A stretch of DNA of 53,525 nt from Chloroflexota bacterium (GTDB taxonomy: Bacteria > Chloroflexota > Chloroflexia > Thermobaculales > Thermobaculaceae): positions 1 to 53,525 of the forward strand of contig CADDYR010000001.1 of NCBI GenBank assembly GCA_902810765.1, in the 5' to 3' direction. The stretch's first letter is position 1. Every line of letters starts with the position of its first letter. The position numbers and the translations under genes were made by a program. Shown in pieces: positions 8,697 to 17,072 of this stretch. The notes below the pieces were generated by a model that was not told the DNA's origin, ran no database searches, and was given only the letters and a program-made list of their open reading frames with translations.

Positions 8697-9760
8697 CGCA
8701 CCCCTTCCTGTTGATACTTGGGAGAGCCGCCCTCGTAGATAGCATCAATCCGCTCGTACTGCCCGTCGTTGAGTATCTGGACGGACTCGTGCAGTGAGAT
8801 GAGGTTATGAGCCGCCCGGTGCCACTTGCTCTCGGCCAAACGCTCCCAGCTCTCGCAGTACGGACACGAGTGCCCCGTGAGCACCTTGAGCTCCTGCAAG
8901 TCCTCCCAGAGGATGCCTCGCTGCAACTCGGACTCGGCGCTCCGGTAAGTAATATTGTACGCTCTTTGAAACGGCAGCGTGACCTGCCCGAAGCCGGCGG
9001 CTTTCAGCCACGCCGAGGAGTCGAAGCTCGTCGCCCCGAGTCCCGCGATCATAGCGACGAGCGCCGGCACGCCGAGTCCGAAGAAGTGGACTGGCACGCC
9101 GTGCTTGCCCGCCTCCCTTACAACCCAACTCGCGACCTTCGTGGAGTCAGCGTGTGCCAGATTCACCCCGTCCTGCTTGCCGAACGTGCCGAAGCTGCCG
9201 AAACCGACCGTGCGCGCGCCCATTGCCAGGTACTCCGAGAGACAGTAGTCGGCCTGCTCGAGGGTGTGGCCGTGCACTACAGGCATGGCTCGCTCCTGCA
9301 GCTTCGAGGGCAGCTCCTCGAAGAACATCCGGCTCCATTGGGCTGTCTGTCGAACCTTCGTCCAGACCTGCTCAGGCGTCTCGCGAGAGGTCGGGACGTT
9401 GTCCGGCAGCACGTACACGTCTGCCCAGGGCTGTTCCTGGTACAGCCGCAGCAGTCGCATGTACAACTCCTCATATGCGAGCTTCCCGACCTGGACGTAG
9501 TAGCCGCCGCTGTCGAAGCACACGGTCGCCCCGCGCGTCGCGCTGAGGTCCCTGATGAAGGACAGAGTTGGCGGGCCGAGCTGTAGAGGCGTGACCAGCA
9601 GGCGACCCAGCGGGTCCGTCGCGAACGGGCCAGCGTCCTCGAGCAGGCGGAGCATTCGCCGGAACACGCTCGGGCCATCCGTCACCGCCGCGTAGTAGCG
9701 CAAGGGAGTGGCACCGGAAGGTCTGGTGGTAGTAGAGCCGTCGGTAACAGTCTCGGTCAA
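8678..9760 (-). CDS. TGT/DpdA-like transglycosylase (putative DNA 7-deazaguanine insertion)
   Basis: A 360-residue protein of the tRNA-guanine transglycosylase fold, closest in motif style to archaeal TGT and DpdA. DpdA exchanges guanine in DNA for preQ0. Asp83 in CFDSGGYYV matches the TGT base-binding Asp. Asp247 in ATSFDSSAWLKAAGFG sits where the nucleophilic Asp lies and lacks the bacterial FDC-x-x-PTR tRNA-binding motif. The zinc site reads His297-x-Cys299-x2-Cys302 with His318 downstream, so the first Cys of the usual CxCxxC is replaced by His. Its start overlaps the sigma-like gene (ATGA). A DNA target is inferred from operon company (helicases, ATPase); an RNA target is not excluded. 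Confidence 0.8.
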   Translation of the reverse strand: MTETVTDGSTTTRPSGATPLRYYAAVTDGPSVFRRMLRLLEDAGPFATDPLGRLLVTPLQLGPPTLSFIRDLSATRGATVCFDSGGYYVQVGKLAYEELYMRLLRLYQEQPWADVYVLPDNVPTSRETPEQVWTKVRQTAQWSRMFFEELPSKLQERAMPVVHGHTLEQADYCLSEYLAMGARTVGFGSFGTFGKQDGVNLAHADSTKVASWVVREAGKHGVPVHFFGLGVPALVAMIAGLGATSFDSSAWLKAAGFGQVTLPFQRAYNITYRSAESELQRGILWEDLQELKVLTGHSCPYCESWERLAESKWHRAAHNLISLHESVQILNDGQYERIDAIYEGGSPKYQQEGVRWLRNT

Positions 9761-11556
9761 GAAACTTTGCCTTCTACTTGCGTAGTCTGCGGAGTCTTAT
9801 ATGACTCGGGTAGAACGTTCACGCGGTACCACTCATTGGTCAAGGTCTTTACTCGATCCGCCAACGCCTCGGCATCACTCCGGGTCAGATTCAGGTCAGT
9901 GAGCGTGCGGTCCAAGGTTCCGGGTCTGCGCTCCGGCTGCAGGAACATCGCGGCGACGGCTAGCCTTTCTCTCCCTTCCGGGAACGAGGGCAACACTTTC
10001 GATACGAGGGCAGGCGAGAGTACAGGTAGGCGGACGCGGTCATCCCGAGGTGATCGCTCAATCAGCCCGGACAGTACTCGGCTCCAACCCGGACGGCGTA
10101 GCTTCTTGATGGCCTTGTCCTCGATCTGGCGGATGCGCTCCCTCGTGACTCCAAGGCGCGCACCGACCTCCTCCAACGTGTACTCACGCTCTCTCACCAA
10201 CCCGAACCGTAGCTCCAGCACCTCACGCTCCCGCGGTGAGAGCATGGAGAGTACAGCCTCAATCGCCTTTCTAAATGCAAGGAGGTCGAGCGCCTTGGAG
10301 ATGTCCTCGCCCTCAGCAGCCGGCATCCCCGTGGCGGCTTGCGCAAACTGGTCCGAGGAATCCAGCGAGACAACCGGCTGAGCTACCTGCAACAGGTGCT
10401 CCACGCGAGGTAGCGCCCAACCGAGGCTGCTTGCGAGCTGCAGAGCGGAAGGTTCGTGTCCCGTTCGGTCTTTGAGTTGCTGACGTGCGGCATCGAGGGC
10501 CCGGACCTCCTCCCACACGTGAACAGGCAAGCGGATCGACCGCGAGTCGTCCGCAAGAGACCGAGTCACCTTCTGCCACACCCAGTTCGCAGCATATCTC
10601 ATGAACCGGGGAGTTTTCCCGACGTCGTACTTCACGACCGCCCGGAACAGGCCCTCCACACCCTCCTGAAACAGGTCCTCGAGGTCGAGGTCCCGCCCGA
10701 GGTACGGTCGGATCACCCTCGCGACCAGCCACAGGTTGTCCAGCACGAGCGCCTCTCGCGCCGCTAGAGCCTCAGGTGACCAGAACCTTGTGTCCTCACC
10801 TACGCGCTCGACCTCGGCTGCCGTGATCGCGCAGTAGTGCTCCTCCTCCGCACGAGCAAGTACATGGCGCGCCCAGGCGTCAACCAGAAGCTTGCGCTCG
10901 GTGCTCGACAAGTGAACGCCCTCATAGCCGAGCCGCCGGAGCGCCCATGCCTGATCCAGCTCACCCCGAAGGAGACTTCCAAAGCGACGCTTCGCAATCT
11001 CGATGGTCGCGAGCGGCCTGGTCTTACCTGGACTGCCAACACAGCTCGGCAGCACCGGAACGCCGCTGCGGCGCACGAAGTCGTACACCTCGCGCAGGTG
11101 AGGGTCGCTGTTCTGCAGCGCCTGCACGGAGTACGCCAGGTTGCCAAGCGTGAGCCTGCCGTTGCGCTCGATGGCCATCTGTAGGCACGGCAGCACGACC
11201 CAGCGCAATCGCTGCCCAAGCTCCAGGTAGCCCAGGGGTTGCTCGCGGTAGTCCAACCCCTGCGGCTCGTCGTCTTCCTGGATGTCGAGGTCGTCCTCCT
11301 CGAGAATCTCCTCTATCTCATACTCATCATCGCGTACCAGGTCATCGGACTCCTCACGCAGCTCGTGGGGAGTATCATTCCAGTCGATCTGTGGCGGCTC
11401 GTCGATCTCGACGGTTGGCAGGACGGGCTCGGAAGTGGCTGGTGCCGGGTTCGTGAGAGCTGCTGGCGTCGCCGTCTGAGCCTGCGGTGTCGGTACCGCA
11501 TTCGCCGCCACGCGGTCGCCCCAGAGGAAGCTTTCCAGGTCAAAGTCAGCCTGCAT
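9757..11556 (-). CDS. Sigma-70 family protein with extra N-terminal domain, in the defence operon
   Basis: A 599-residue protein with an almost complete group-1/2-like sigma core: region 2 at ~265-340 (DLEDLFQEGVEGLFRAVVKY, then FMRYAANWVWQKVTRSL), region 3 at ~343-400, and region 4 at ~428-488 (LSPREREVLELRFGL, then the helix-turn-helix EEVGARLGVTRERIRQIE). The first ~100 residues are disordered and very acidic (66-100); ~105-260 is an unrecognised helical domain, and ~110 residues follow region 4. A strong AAGGAGGA site precedes the ATG. It is coupled to the TGT-like gene by ATGA. It may direct RNA polymerase to operon promoters, or act as a DNA-melting or recruitment factor; sigma factors are unusual inside defence operons. 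Confidence 0.88.
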   Translation of the reverse strand: MQADFDLESFLWGDRVAANAVPTPQAQTATPAALTNPAPATSEPVLPTVEIDEPPQIDWNDTPHELREESDDLVRDDEYEIEEILEEDDLDIQEDDEPQGLDYREQPLGYLELGQRLRWVVLPCLQMAIERNGRLTLGNLAYSVQALQNSDPHLREVYDFVRRSGVPVLPSCVGSPGKTRPLATIEIAKRRFGSLLRGELDQAWALRRLGYEGVHLSSTERKLLVDAWARHVLARAEEEHYCAITAAEVERVGEDTRFWSPEALAAREALVLDNLWLVARVIRPYLGRDLDLEDLFQEGVEGLFRAVVKYDVGKTPRFMRYAANWVWQKVTRSLADDSRSIRLPVHVWEEVRALDAARQQLKDRTGHEPSALQLASSLGWALPRVEHLLQVAQPVVSLDSSDQFAQAATGMPAAEGEDISKALDLLAFRKAIEAVLSMLSPREREVLELRFGLVREREYTLEEVGARLGVTRERIRQIEDKAIKKLRRPGWSRVLSGLIERSPRDDRVRLPVLSPALVSKVLPSFPEGRERLAVAAMFLQPERRPGTLDRTLTDLNLTRSDAEALADRVKTLTNEWYRVNVLPESYKTPQTTQVEGKVS

Positions 11557-11599
11557 CCATTCCTCCTTCCGCGCCTGCCCGCATTTCAGCTTGGGGGAA

Positions 11600-11612
11600 G
11601 TCTACAATAGAC
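11600..11612. promoter_or_regulatory. Short perfect dyad between SNF2 and sigma-like genes
   Basis: GTCTA-CAA-TAGAC is a perfect 5-bp dyad with a 3-bp centre in the only sizeable gap (60 bp) between the SNF2 and sigma-like genes. It could be an operator or part of an internal promoter for the sigma-like gene, or a chance palindrome. Confidence 0.3.
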
Positions 11613-11616
11613 CTCT

Positions 11617-14600
11617 TCATCCCTCAACCCTCGAGGCCTGTAGCTGCTGGATGCTGAACGTCGAGGATACCATCCCGAACGGCATGCCGTCGCTCGGAAG
11701 TCCGCCGAGAGGGTCTGGAATCGCCTGGTACGAGACGACCCGGTCCCCGTCCACCTCGACTATCGCCAACACGTAGTCCGCGCGCTTGTTCCTGGCCACT
11801 AGCTGTTCGTTACGGGTCAGCGTGATGGTATCAACTCCCACCGCCCGGCCTTTCACCTCGACGAACCGGCTCTTGCCCGTATCGCGATGCGCCGACTCGA
11901 GGTCGTAGCCACGGCGTTCCCCGCTCACATCGCGCGGCTCGTAGCCGGCCTCTCGCTCACGCAGCATCACCTCGCGCATCGCCACCAGCTCGAGTCGCTG
12001 CAGGGCTTCAGGGTCGGGCTCCTGATGGTCTTTCCCTAGGCGATCCGCCGGGACTACGAGCATACCCGCGAGCACCTGCGGAGGCGGGCACTGGACTATC
12101 ACCTCCCGCTTCAGCGCCTCCAGTCGCCACTTGCGCCTTTCCGTGAGCTCCGCCGCCTTATCTCGGGCGTTGTCAACGGCTACCTTCGGAACCGTGCCCT
12201 CGCGGTACTGGCGGTCGAGCTCATCCGCTCGCTTGTCCCAATGGAGCACGAGCTGCGAGAGCCGGTCGTCCACCGCCTGGAGAACCTTGCGCGCTCGCTC
12301 CTCACGCTCCTGTCGCACTCGCTCCAGCTGCTCCTCGGCCAGGTGGACGATGGCGTAGTCCTGCACCGCCTCGAGGTCAACTCTGCGCACCCATTCCGCG
12401 CTCGCGAGCGCCTGCGCCTCGTGTACCTCATCCGGCTCGAGGGGGCGATAGTCCAGGTACGGCGCGGCGCCCGCGCGGACGGCTTTCCCCTCGGCGCCGA
12501 GCTCGACGAAGTGCAGCTCGGAGGAGAGGGTATCCCCATCGTCGTCGGTGACGTCCGTGCGGACCATGAAGAGGAGACGGGGCTCGCCCGTCGCCGACGG
12601 ATCCACCAGAACGGCCCCTTCGGTCATCAGCCCCCCCCACCGCTCCAGTACCAGCCCGAGCGTTGCCTCGAGCAGCGGGTGCCCAGGCCCGATGAACTTC
12701 GCCTCCGTCAGTCCCTCGACCTCGGCAAGCTCCTTGTCGAAGCAGACGCGAGTGTAGCTGGTGGGCAAGGTACAGGAGCGCCCGAAGCGTTGAGCGCGGC
12801 GACGAATCTCCGGCGGCACGTTGCTTATCCGGTAGCGACCGGGCTCCCGCTCGGTAATGCTGCCTCCGAGTCGGGTGAACGCCTCCGCGAAGAAGGACGC
12901 GATGAAGTGGGGCACCAGACGGTTCGTGGCGCCGCGGTCTCGCTCCTCGGCCAGCTCCGTGACCTGCGCGGGATCCATTATCTCGCGAACCAGCCGGTAC
13001 TCCTCGAGCAGGCGGCGGTACTCCTCGAGGTCCGCCAGGTTGGCGACTACCTCCTCCAGTCTCGCCCTCTGCGCTGGGTCGTCCCCATAGCGTATGGCGT
13101 CTAGCATGAGCTCGCGCAGCGGCCGGTCGGTGAACACCTCGCCCAGGACATCGAAGACGGTGTCCCCGAGCGCCTTGCGGGCCTCCTCCAGCTTCGCCAG
13201 TAGCCGGTCGTACACCTCGCCCTCCCGGGTGTTGTACGCCAGCAGGTTCCAGTTATGGCAGACCTCCTTCTGGCCAAACCGGTGGATGCGACCGAAGCGC
13301 TGCTCCAGCCGGTTCGGGTTCCACGGCAGGTCGTAGTTGACCATGAGGTGCGCCCTTTGGAGGTTGATGCCCTCTCCGGAGGCATCCGTCGCCACGAGCA
13401 CGAGCGACTCCTCCCTGTGCAGGAACTCGTTCTGCGCGTCGCGCCGGGCATCGCGGCTCATCCCTCCGTGAATGGTCACCACGGCGTCATCTCGGCCCAG
13501 GTAGTCGCGGATCCGCTCCGCCAGGTAGTGGAGCGTGTCCCGATGCTCGGTGAAGACGACGAGCTTGCGGCGGGACCCGTCGGCCTTGTACATCTCGGGC
13601 GTCTCCTCGAGCAGCGTGCGCATCTCTTGCCACTTGCTGTCCTCGCCCGAGGCGCGAACTCTCTCGGCCAGCGCTTCGAGCCGAGCGAGCTGCTCGAGCT
13701 CGAACTCGAGCTCGGCAATCGTGCGCGAGGCCGACGCGCGATCGACTATCTCCTCGGCTTCATCCTCAGGGCTCTCCTCGAGGTCCGTTTCTAGCTCGTC
13801 GGGCTCGACCCGACCATAGCCGCTAGCGAGATCCAGCTTCTCCAGCCGCTTCCGACGCTCCTCCTCGAGCGTGCGCTCCAGCCGCCTACGACGCCGAGCG
13901 AGCGACTGGTAGATGGCCTCGGGCGAGGATGCGAGGCGGCGCTGAAGGGTCGTGAGCGCGAACCCGACGACCGTCCGGCGCTGTCGGCCCTGCCCGCCCT
14001 CGGCCGCAATGAGGTCGGCCCGGTTCATCTCCTGCCGGACGTACTCCGTCATCTCCTCGTAGAGCTGAAGCTCAAGCGGGGAGAGCGCGTACCCGACGGT
14101 ATAGGCGCGCCGCTCCGGGAACAGCCGACACCCGCCGAAATCCACGAGGTCTTCCTTCATCATCCGGCGCATGACGTCCTGCACGTCCTGCGGCTGCAGC
14201 TTCTCCTGAAAGCGGACCTCGAAGCGGTCGGGGTCCAAGAGCTGCATGAACATCTGGAAGTCGATCTCCTTGCCGCGGTGCGGTGTGGCCGTCAGCATCA
14301 GGAAATGCCGGGAGCGCGCGCTGAGCAGCTTGCCGAGCTTGTAGCGGGCGGTCTCCCTCACTTTGTTCGTGCCGGGCTGCATGGTCGCGCTCATCTTGTG
14401 CGCCTCGTCGACCACGACCAGGTCCCAGTCCACCTGGGACAGCCGCTCCAGCTGCTCCTCCTGCTTGAGGAGGTCGATCCGCGCGATCACGAGGTTACGC
14501 TCCGCGAACACGTTGACCGCCGCGGACTCGATCTCATGGCGTCCGACGATGTCGAAGTGCAGCCCGAACTTCTCGAGGAGCTCGTCCTGCCACTGCACCT

Positions 14601-15621
14601 CGAGCGAGGCGGGCACCACGATGACGCACCGTTCGAGGTCTCCCCGAAGGATGAGCTCCTTGATGAAGAGGCCCGTCATGATGGTCTTGCCGGCACCCGG
14701 ATCGTCGGCCAGCAGGAAACGGAGCGGCTGGCGCTGGAGCATCGTCTCGTACACCGCGGAGATCTGGTGAGGCAGTGGCTCAATCCACGACACCGAGACC
14801 GCGAGCTGAGGGTCGAACAGGTGGGCCAGCCGGATGCGCTCCGCCTCGAGCGCGAGGCGACAGAGGGCGCCATCGGCCGTGTACGTCCAAGCACCACCAC
14901 CCTCGACGACTTCGAGCGAGGGCTCGCTCGAGCGATACAGCACGCGGGTTCCAGGCTTACCCGTGACTACGTCCTCGTAGGTCAGCCTTACCGCCGTACC
15001 CCCGATCATCCTGGCGCTCAGGACTCGTACGGGTCCGTCCTGGCTCACGCCGAGGACGACAGCGCCCTCGGTCAGGTCCTCGAGCCGCGCTCCCGCGGCC
15101 GAGCTCGTCCTCAGCGGCTTGGTCAAAGCAGGAAACTCCTCGAGCACTTCCAGGTCAAACGGTTGGTAGATCCGCGAGCGCTCGCGGAGGCGGGACAGGC
15201 TCTCGACGTGCACGTAGCCGTCCCGGGGGTCGAGCTTGAGCCCAGCGCCACTCTCCGCAACGCGGTAGTTGTGGATGAGGTGGGCGACCGCGTGGGCGTA
15301 CAGCCCGACCTGCTCCCCCACGGGCAGGCGGGAGTCGAGCGCGAGCAGCCAAGAATCGGGCGGCTCCCCGTGGGGCACGAGCGCGGCATCGAACCTACCC
15401 GCGGGCGGAACCCGATACGCGGGGCAGGCTCCGGGGCCCAGGGCACGCGACAGGCTCGCAGCGTCGAGGCCATCCACCAGGAGCAGCTTGGCAGGCAGCA
15501 AGGCGTGGCCGAGAGAGCGCGCCCGCTCGCGGCAGCGGCGGTGGAGAGCCTGCACGCCGCCGGAACGTGGAGTCCAGGACGCGAGCAGCGAGAGCAGCCG
15601 CTCCACGGTGTCAGCTGCCAT
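11617..15621 (-). CDS. SNF2-type helicase with IrrE-like N-terminus and DUF3883-type C-terminus (DpdE/DrmD-like)
   Basis: A 1334-residue SF2 helicase of the SNF2/RapA class. N-terminal ~75-170 contains a zincin-like segment (YAHAVAHLIHNY, ~108-119) that recurs in the adjacent HsdR. Motif I is LLADDPGAGKT, motif II VVVDEAHKMS, motif III LMLTATPHRGK; the C-terminal helicase lobe has TDASGEGINLQRA and QRFGRIHRFGQ. The last ~100 residues carry GYDLES and RFVEVKGRA, the D...ExK pattern of DUF3883/PD-(D/E)XK-like domains. The start at ATG 15621 lies 5 bases after the preceding stop; the open frame extends further upstream only as a shadow of that gene. SNF2 proteins occur in Dpd (DpdE) and DISARM (DrmD); which is nearer needs a profile search. 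Confidence 0.85.
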   Translation of the reverse strand: MAADTVERLLSLLASWTPRSGGVQALHRRCRERARSLGHALLPAKLLLVDGLDAASLSRALGPGACPAYRVPPAGRFDAALVPHGEPPDSWLLALDSRLPVGEQVGLYAHAVAHLIHNYRVAESGAGLKLDPRDGYVHVESLSRLRERSRIYQPFDLEVLEEFPALTKPLRTSSAAGARLEDLTEGAVVLGVSQDGPVRVLSARMIGGTAVRLTYEDVVTGKPGTRVLYRSSEPSLEVVEGGGAWTYTADGALCRLALEAERIRLAHLFDPQLAVSVSWIEPLPHQISAVYETMLQRQPLRFLLADDPGAGKTIMTGLFIKELILRGDLERCVIVVPASLEVQWQDELLEKFGLHFDIVGRHEIESAAVNVFAERNLVIARIDLLKQEEQLERLSQVDWDLVVVDEAHKMSATMQPGTNKVRETARYKLGKLLSARSRHFLMLTATPHRGKEIDFQMFMQLLDPDRFEVRFQEKLQPQDVQDVMRRMMKEDLVDFGGCRLFPERRAYTVGYALSPLELQLYEEMTEYVRQEMNRADLIAAEGGQGRQRRTVVGFALTTLQRRLASSPEAIYQSLARRRRRLERTLEEERRKRLEKLDLASGYGRVEPDELETDLEESPEDEAEEIVDRASASRTIAELEFELEQLARLEALAERVRASGEDSKWQEMRTLLEETPEMYKADGSRRKLVVFTEHRDTLHYLAERIRDYLGRDDAVVTIHGGMSRDARRDAQNEFLHREESLVLVATDASGEGINLQRAHLMVNYDLPWNPNRLEQRFGRIHRFGQKEVCHNWNLLAYNTREGEVYDRLLAKLEEARKALGDTVFDVLGEVFTDRPLRELMLDAIRYGDDPAQRARLEEVVANLADLEEYRRLLEEYRLVREIMDPAQVTELAEERDRGATNRLVPHFIASFFAEAFTRLGGSITEREPGRYRISNVPPEIRRRAQRFGRSCTLPTSYTRVCFDKELAEVEGLTEAKFIGPGHPLLEATLGLVLERWGGLMTEGAVLVDPSATGEPRLLFMVRTDVTDDDGDTLSSELHFVELGAEGKAVRAGAAPYLDYRPLEPDEVHEAQALASAEWVRRVDLEAVQDYAIVHLAEEQLERVRQEREERARKVLQAVDDRLSQLVLHWDKRADELDRQYREGTVPKVAVDNARDKAAELTERRKWRLEALKREVIVQCPPPQVLAGMLVVPADRLGKDHQEPDPEALQRLELVAMREVMLREREAGYEPRDVSGERRGYDLESAHRDTGKSRFVEVKGRAVGVDTITLTRNEQLVARNKRADYVLAIVEVDGDRVVSYQAIPDPLGGLPSDGMPFGMVSSTFSIQQLQASRVEG

Positions 15622-15626
15622 CGTCT

Positions 15627-17072
15627 CTATCTCGGGCCCCCTGCTTCCAGCCGTCGGAGCAGCTCCTGGAGCCTCTGGCGGACGCTGGCCGACGTCGTGG
15701 CCAGGTCGGGCGCTGACTCCACCTCCGCGCGACGGATGACTCGCCTCAGCCTGCGCCGACCGCCCTCCGGATCGGGGGAAGAGTACCAGCGGCCGTCCCC
15801 GTGTACGAAGCCGCCGGCGTAGAGGGCCGAGCGGATGGAGCCGCGATGCACCGTGTGTCCCTGCCGCTCGCGAACGGACTCGACGACCTCCCGGAACGTA
15901 AGGCCATCGGGCGCGCCAGAAAGGATGGCCTGGATGGACTGCCGGTAGGATTCGCCAAGGCCGCCGCGGAGCTCCGCCAGCACCTCCACGTCGACCAGTC
16001 GCGTCTCCTCCTCCTGCACGGCCTCGTCCCGACCGATGATGGAGAAGACGAGGACGTCCGGCGCCCACTGCACGCGGAGCAGGTCGCCCGCCTCGCACCA
16101 GGCGAGCTTATCCGCGAGGTCGGCGCCGTAGAGCAGGTTCGCGCTCCGGTCGAGCCAGACCCACAGCCGGTCGTTATCGGCGTACCATCGCCCGCGCAGC
16201 GCGGTAACGTCCCCCTCGCCCGGCCGGCGCGATGGGTATATCGAGCGCACGGCCTTCGGGACTCGGAGGACGCCCTCATTGATGTGTGTAGTGCGCAGGG
16301 GCACGGTCCAGGCGGCCACTTGCTTGGCGTTGGGACCTTCGGTTTCGATGCGCGCGACCGGCGGCTCCGGCTGCTCCACGTACACGACCTCGACATCCTG
16401 CGAGTCTCTCCCGATGGCGAGCACCCGGAAGCGCGACGGGCGAGCGTGCTCGGGGACGGTATGAGCCAGCGCCCAGTAGTCGTATCCCACCCGACGGATC
16501 CCATCCCAGCTCGCGAGCCACGCCTGCACCAGCCGCCAATCCTCGTCGTTCCCTCCATCCCAGCCCAGCGACTCCAGCATCCCCGATATCTGTCGGACGG
16601 TCAGCGGCTGGGCTCCCTCCTCGAGCCACAGCGTCGTGAGCTCGGCCGCCAGCTCGTCCAGGCGCGACCGCTCCTCGGGCGCGAGTTCGACCTCGACCTC
16701 GCGGTCGGCAGATCGGAGCGTGCCGTTCCGATCCATCTGGAAGCGAGGGTCCACGGGACAGAACACGTAGTGGACTCCGTCCTCGGCCTCGAGCTCGGCA
16801 AGCTTGGCGTCTACATCCCGGCCGTCCCACGTCCCCTGATTGAGCGCGTCGAGCAGGCGATCGTTCCCAAGCACCTGCTCCGCGAGCCTCCACTGTCGAG
16901 GATGCTTTGCATCCCGCTCTCGCGCCAGCACAAATCGTGAGTCGACGTGAATGGGGAGCTCGATACCCAGCTCCCAGACAGCGCTGAGCGCCTCATCCTC
17001 CGTGAACGTCCGGCGCGTAGGCCGCAGACGCTCCACTGCCTCCTCGAGCAGGTGTCCAACCTCGGTCTCCAT
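15627..17072 (-). CDS. Unknown protein with predicted winged-helix ends, defence operon
   Basis: A 481-residue soluble protein that I cannot assign. The N-terminal ~120 residues look like a winged helix (TFTEDEALSAVWELGIEL, then RQWRLAEQVLGNDRLLDAL). A second possible winged helix lies at ~385-440 (GLTFREVVESVRERQGHTVH, GSIRSALYAGGFVH), ending in DGRWYSS. The middle has beta-rich segments (VEVVYVEQPEP, GRWYADNDRLWVWLDRS). Its ATG overlaps the stop of the exonuclease-helicase fusion (TGATG) and the SNF2 gene starts 5 bases after its stop, so it probably works with those two as a DNA-binding or adaptor subunit. Dpd/DISARM counterparts are unknown to me. Confidence 0.6.
   Translation of the reverse strand: METEVGHLLEEAVERLRPTRRTFTEDEALSAVWELGIELPIHVDSRFVLARERDAKHPRQWRLAEQVLGNDRLLDALNQGTWDGRDVDAKLAELEAEDGVHYVFCPVDPRFQMDRNGTLRSADREVEVELAPEERSRLDELAAELTTLWLEEGAQPLTVRQISGMLESLGWDGGNDEDWRLVQAWLASWDGIRRVGYDYWALAHTVPEHARPSRFRVLAIGRDSQDVEVVYVEQPEPPVARIETEGPNAKQVAAWTVPLRTTHINEGVLRVPKAVRSIYPSRRPGEGDVTALRGRWYADNDRLWVWLDRSANLLYGADLADKLAWCEAGDLLRVQWAPDVLVFSIIGRDEAVQEEETRLVDVEVLAELRGGLGESYRQSIQAILSGAPDGLTFREVVESVRERQGHTVHRGSIRSALYAGGFVHGDGRWYSSPDPEGGRRRLRRVIRRAEVESAPDLATTSASVRQRLQELLRRLEAGGPR

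Noticed and set aside
14278-15822. 514-aa plus-strand open frame
   Set aside because: Antisense to the SNF2 gene, low-complexity His/Arg-rich composition and no motifs.
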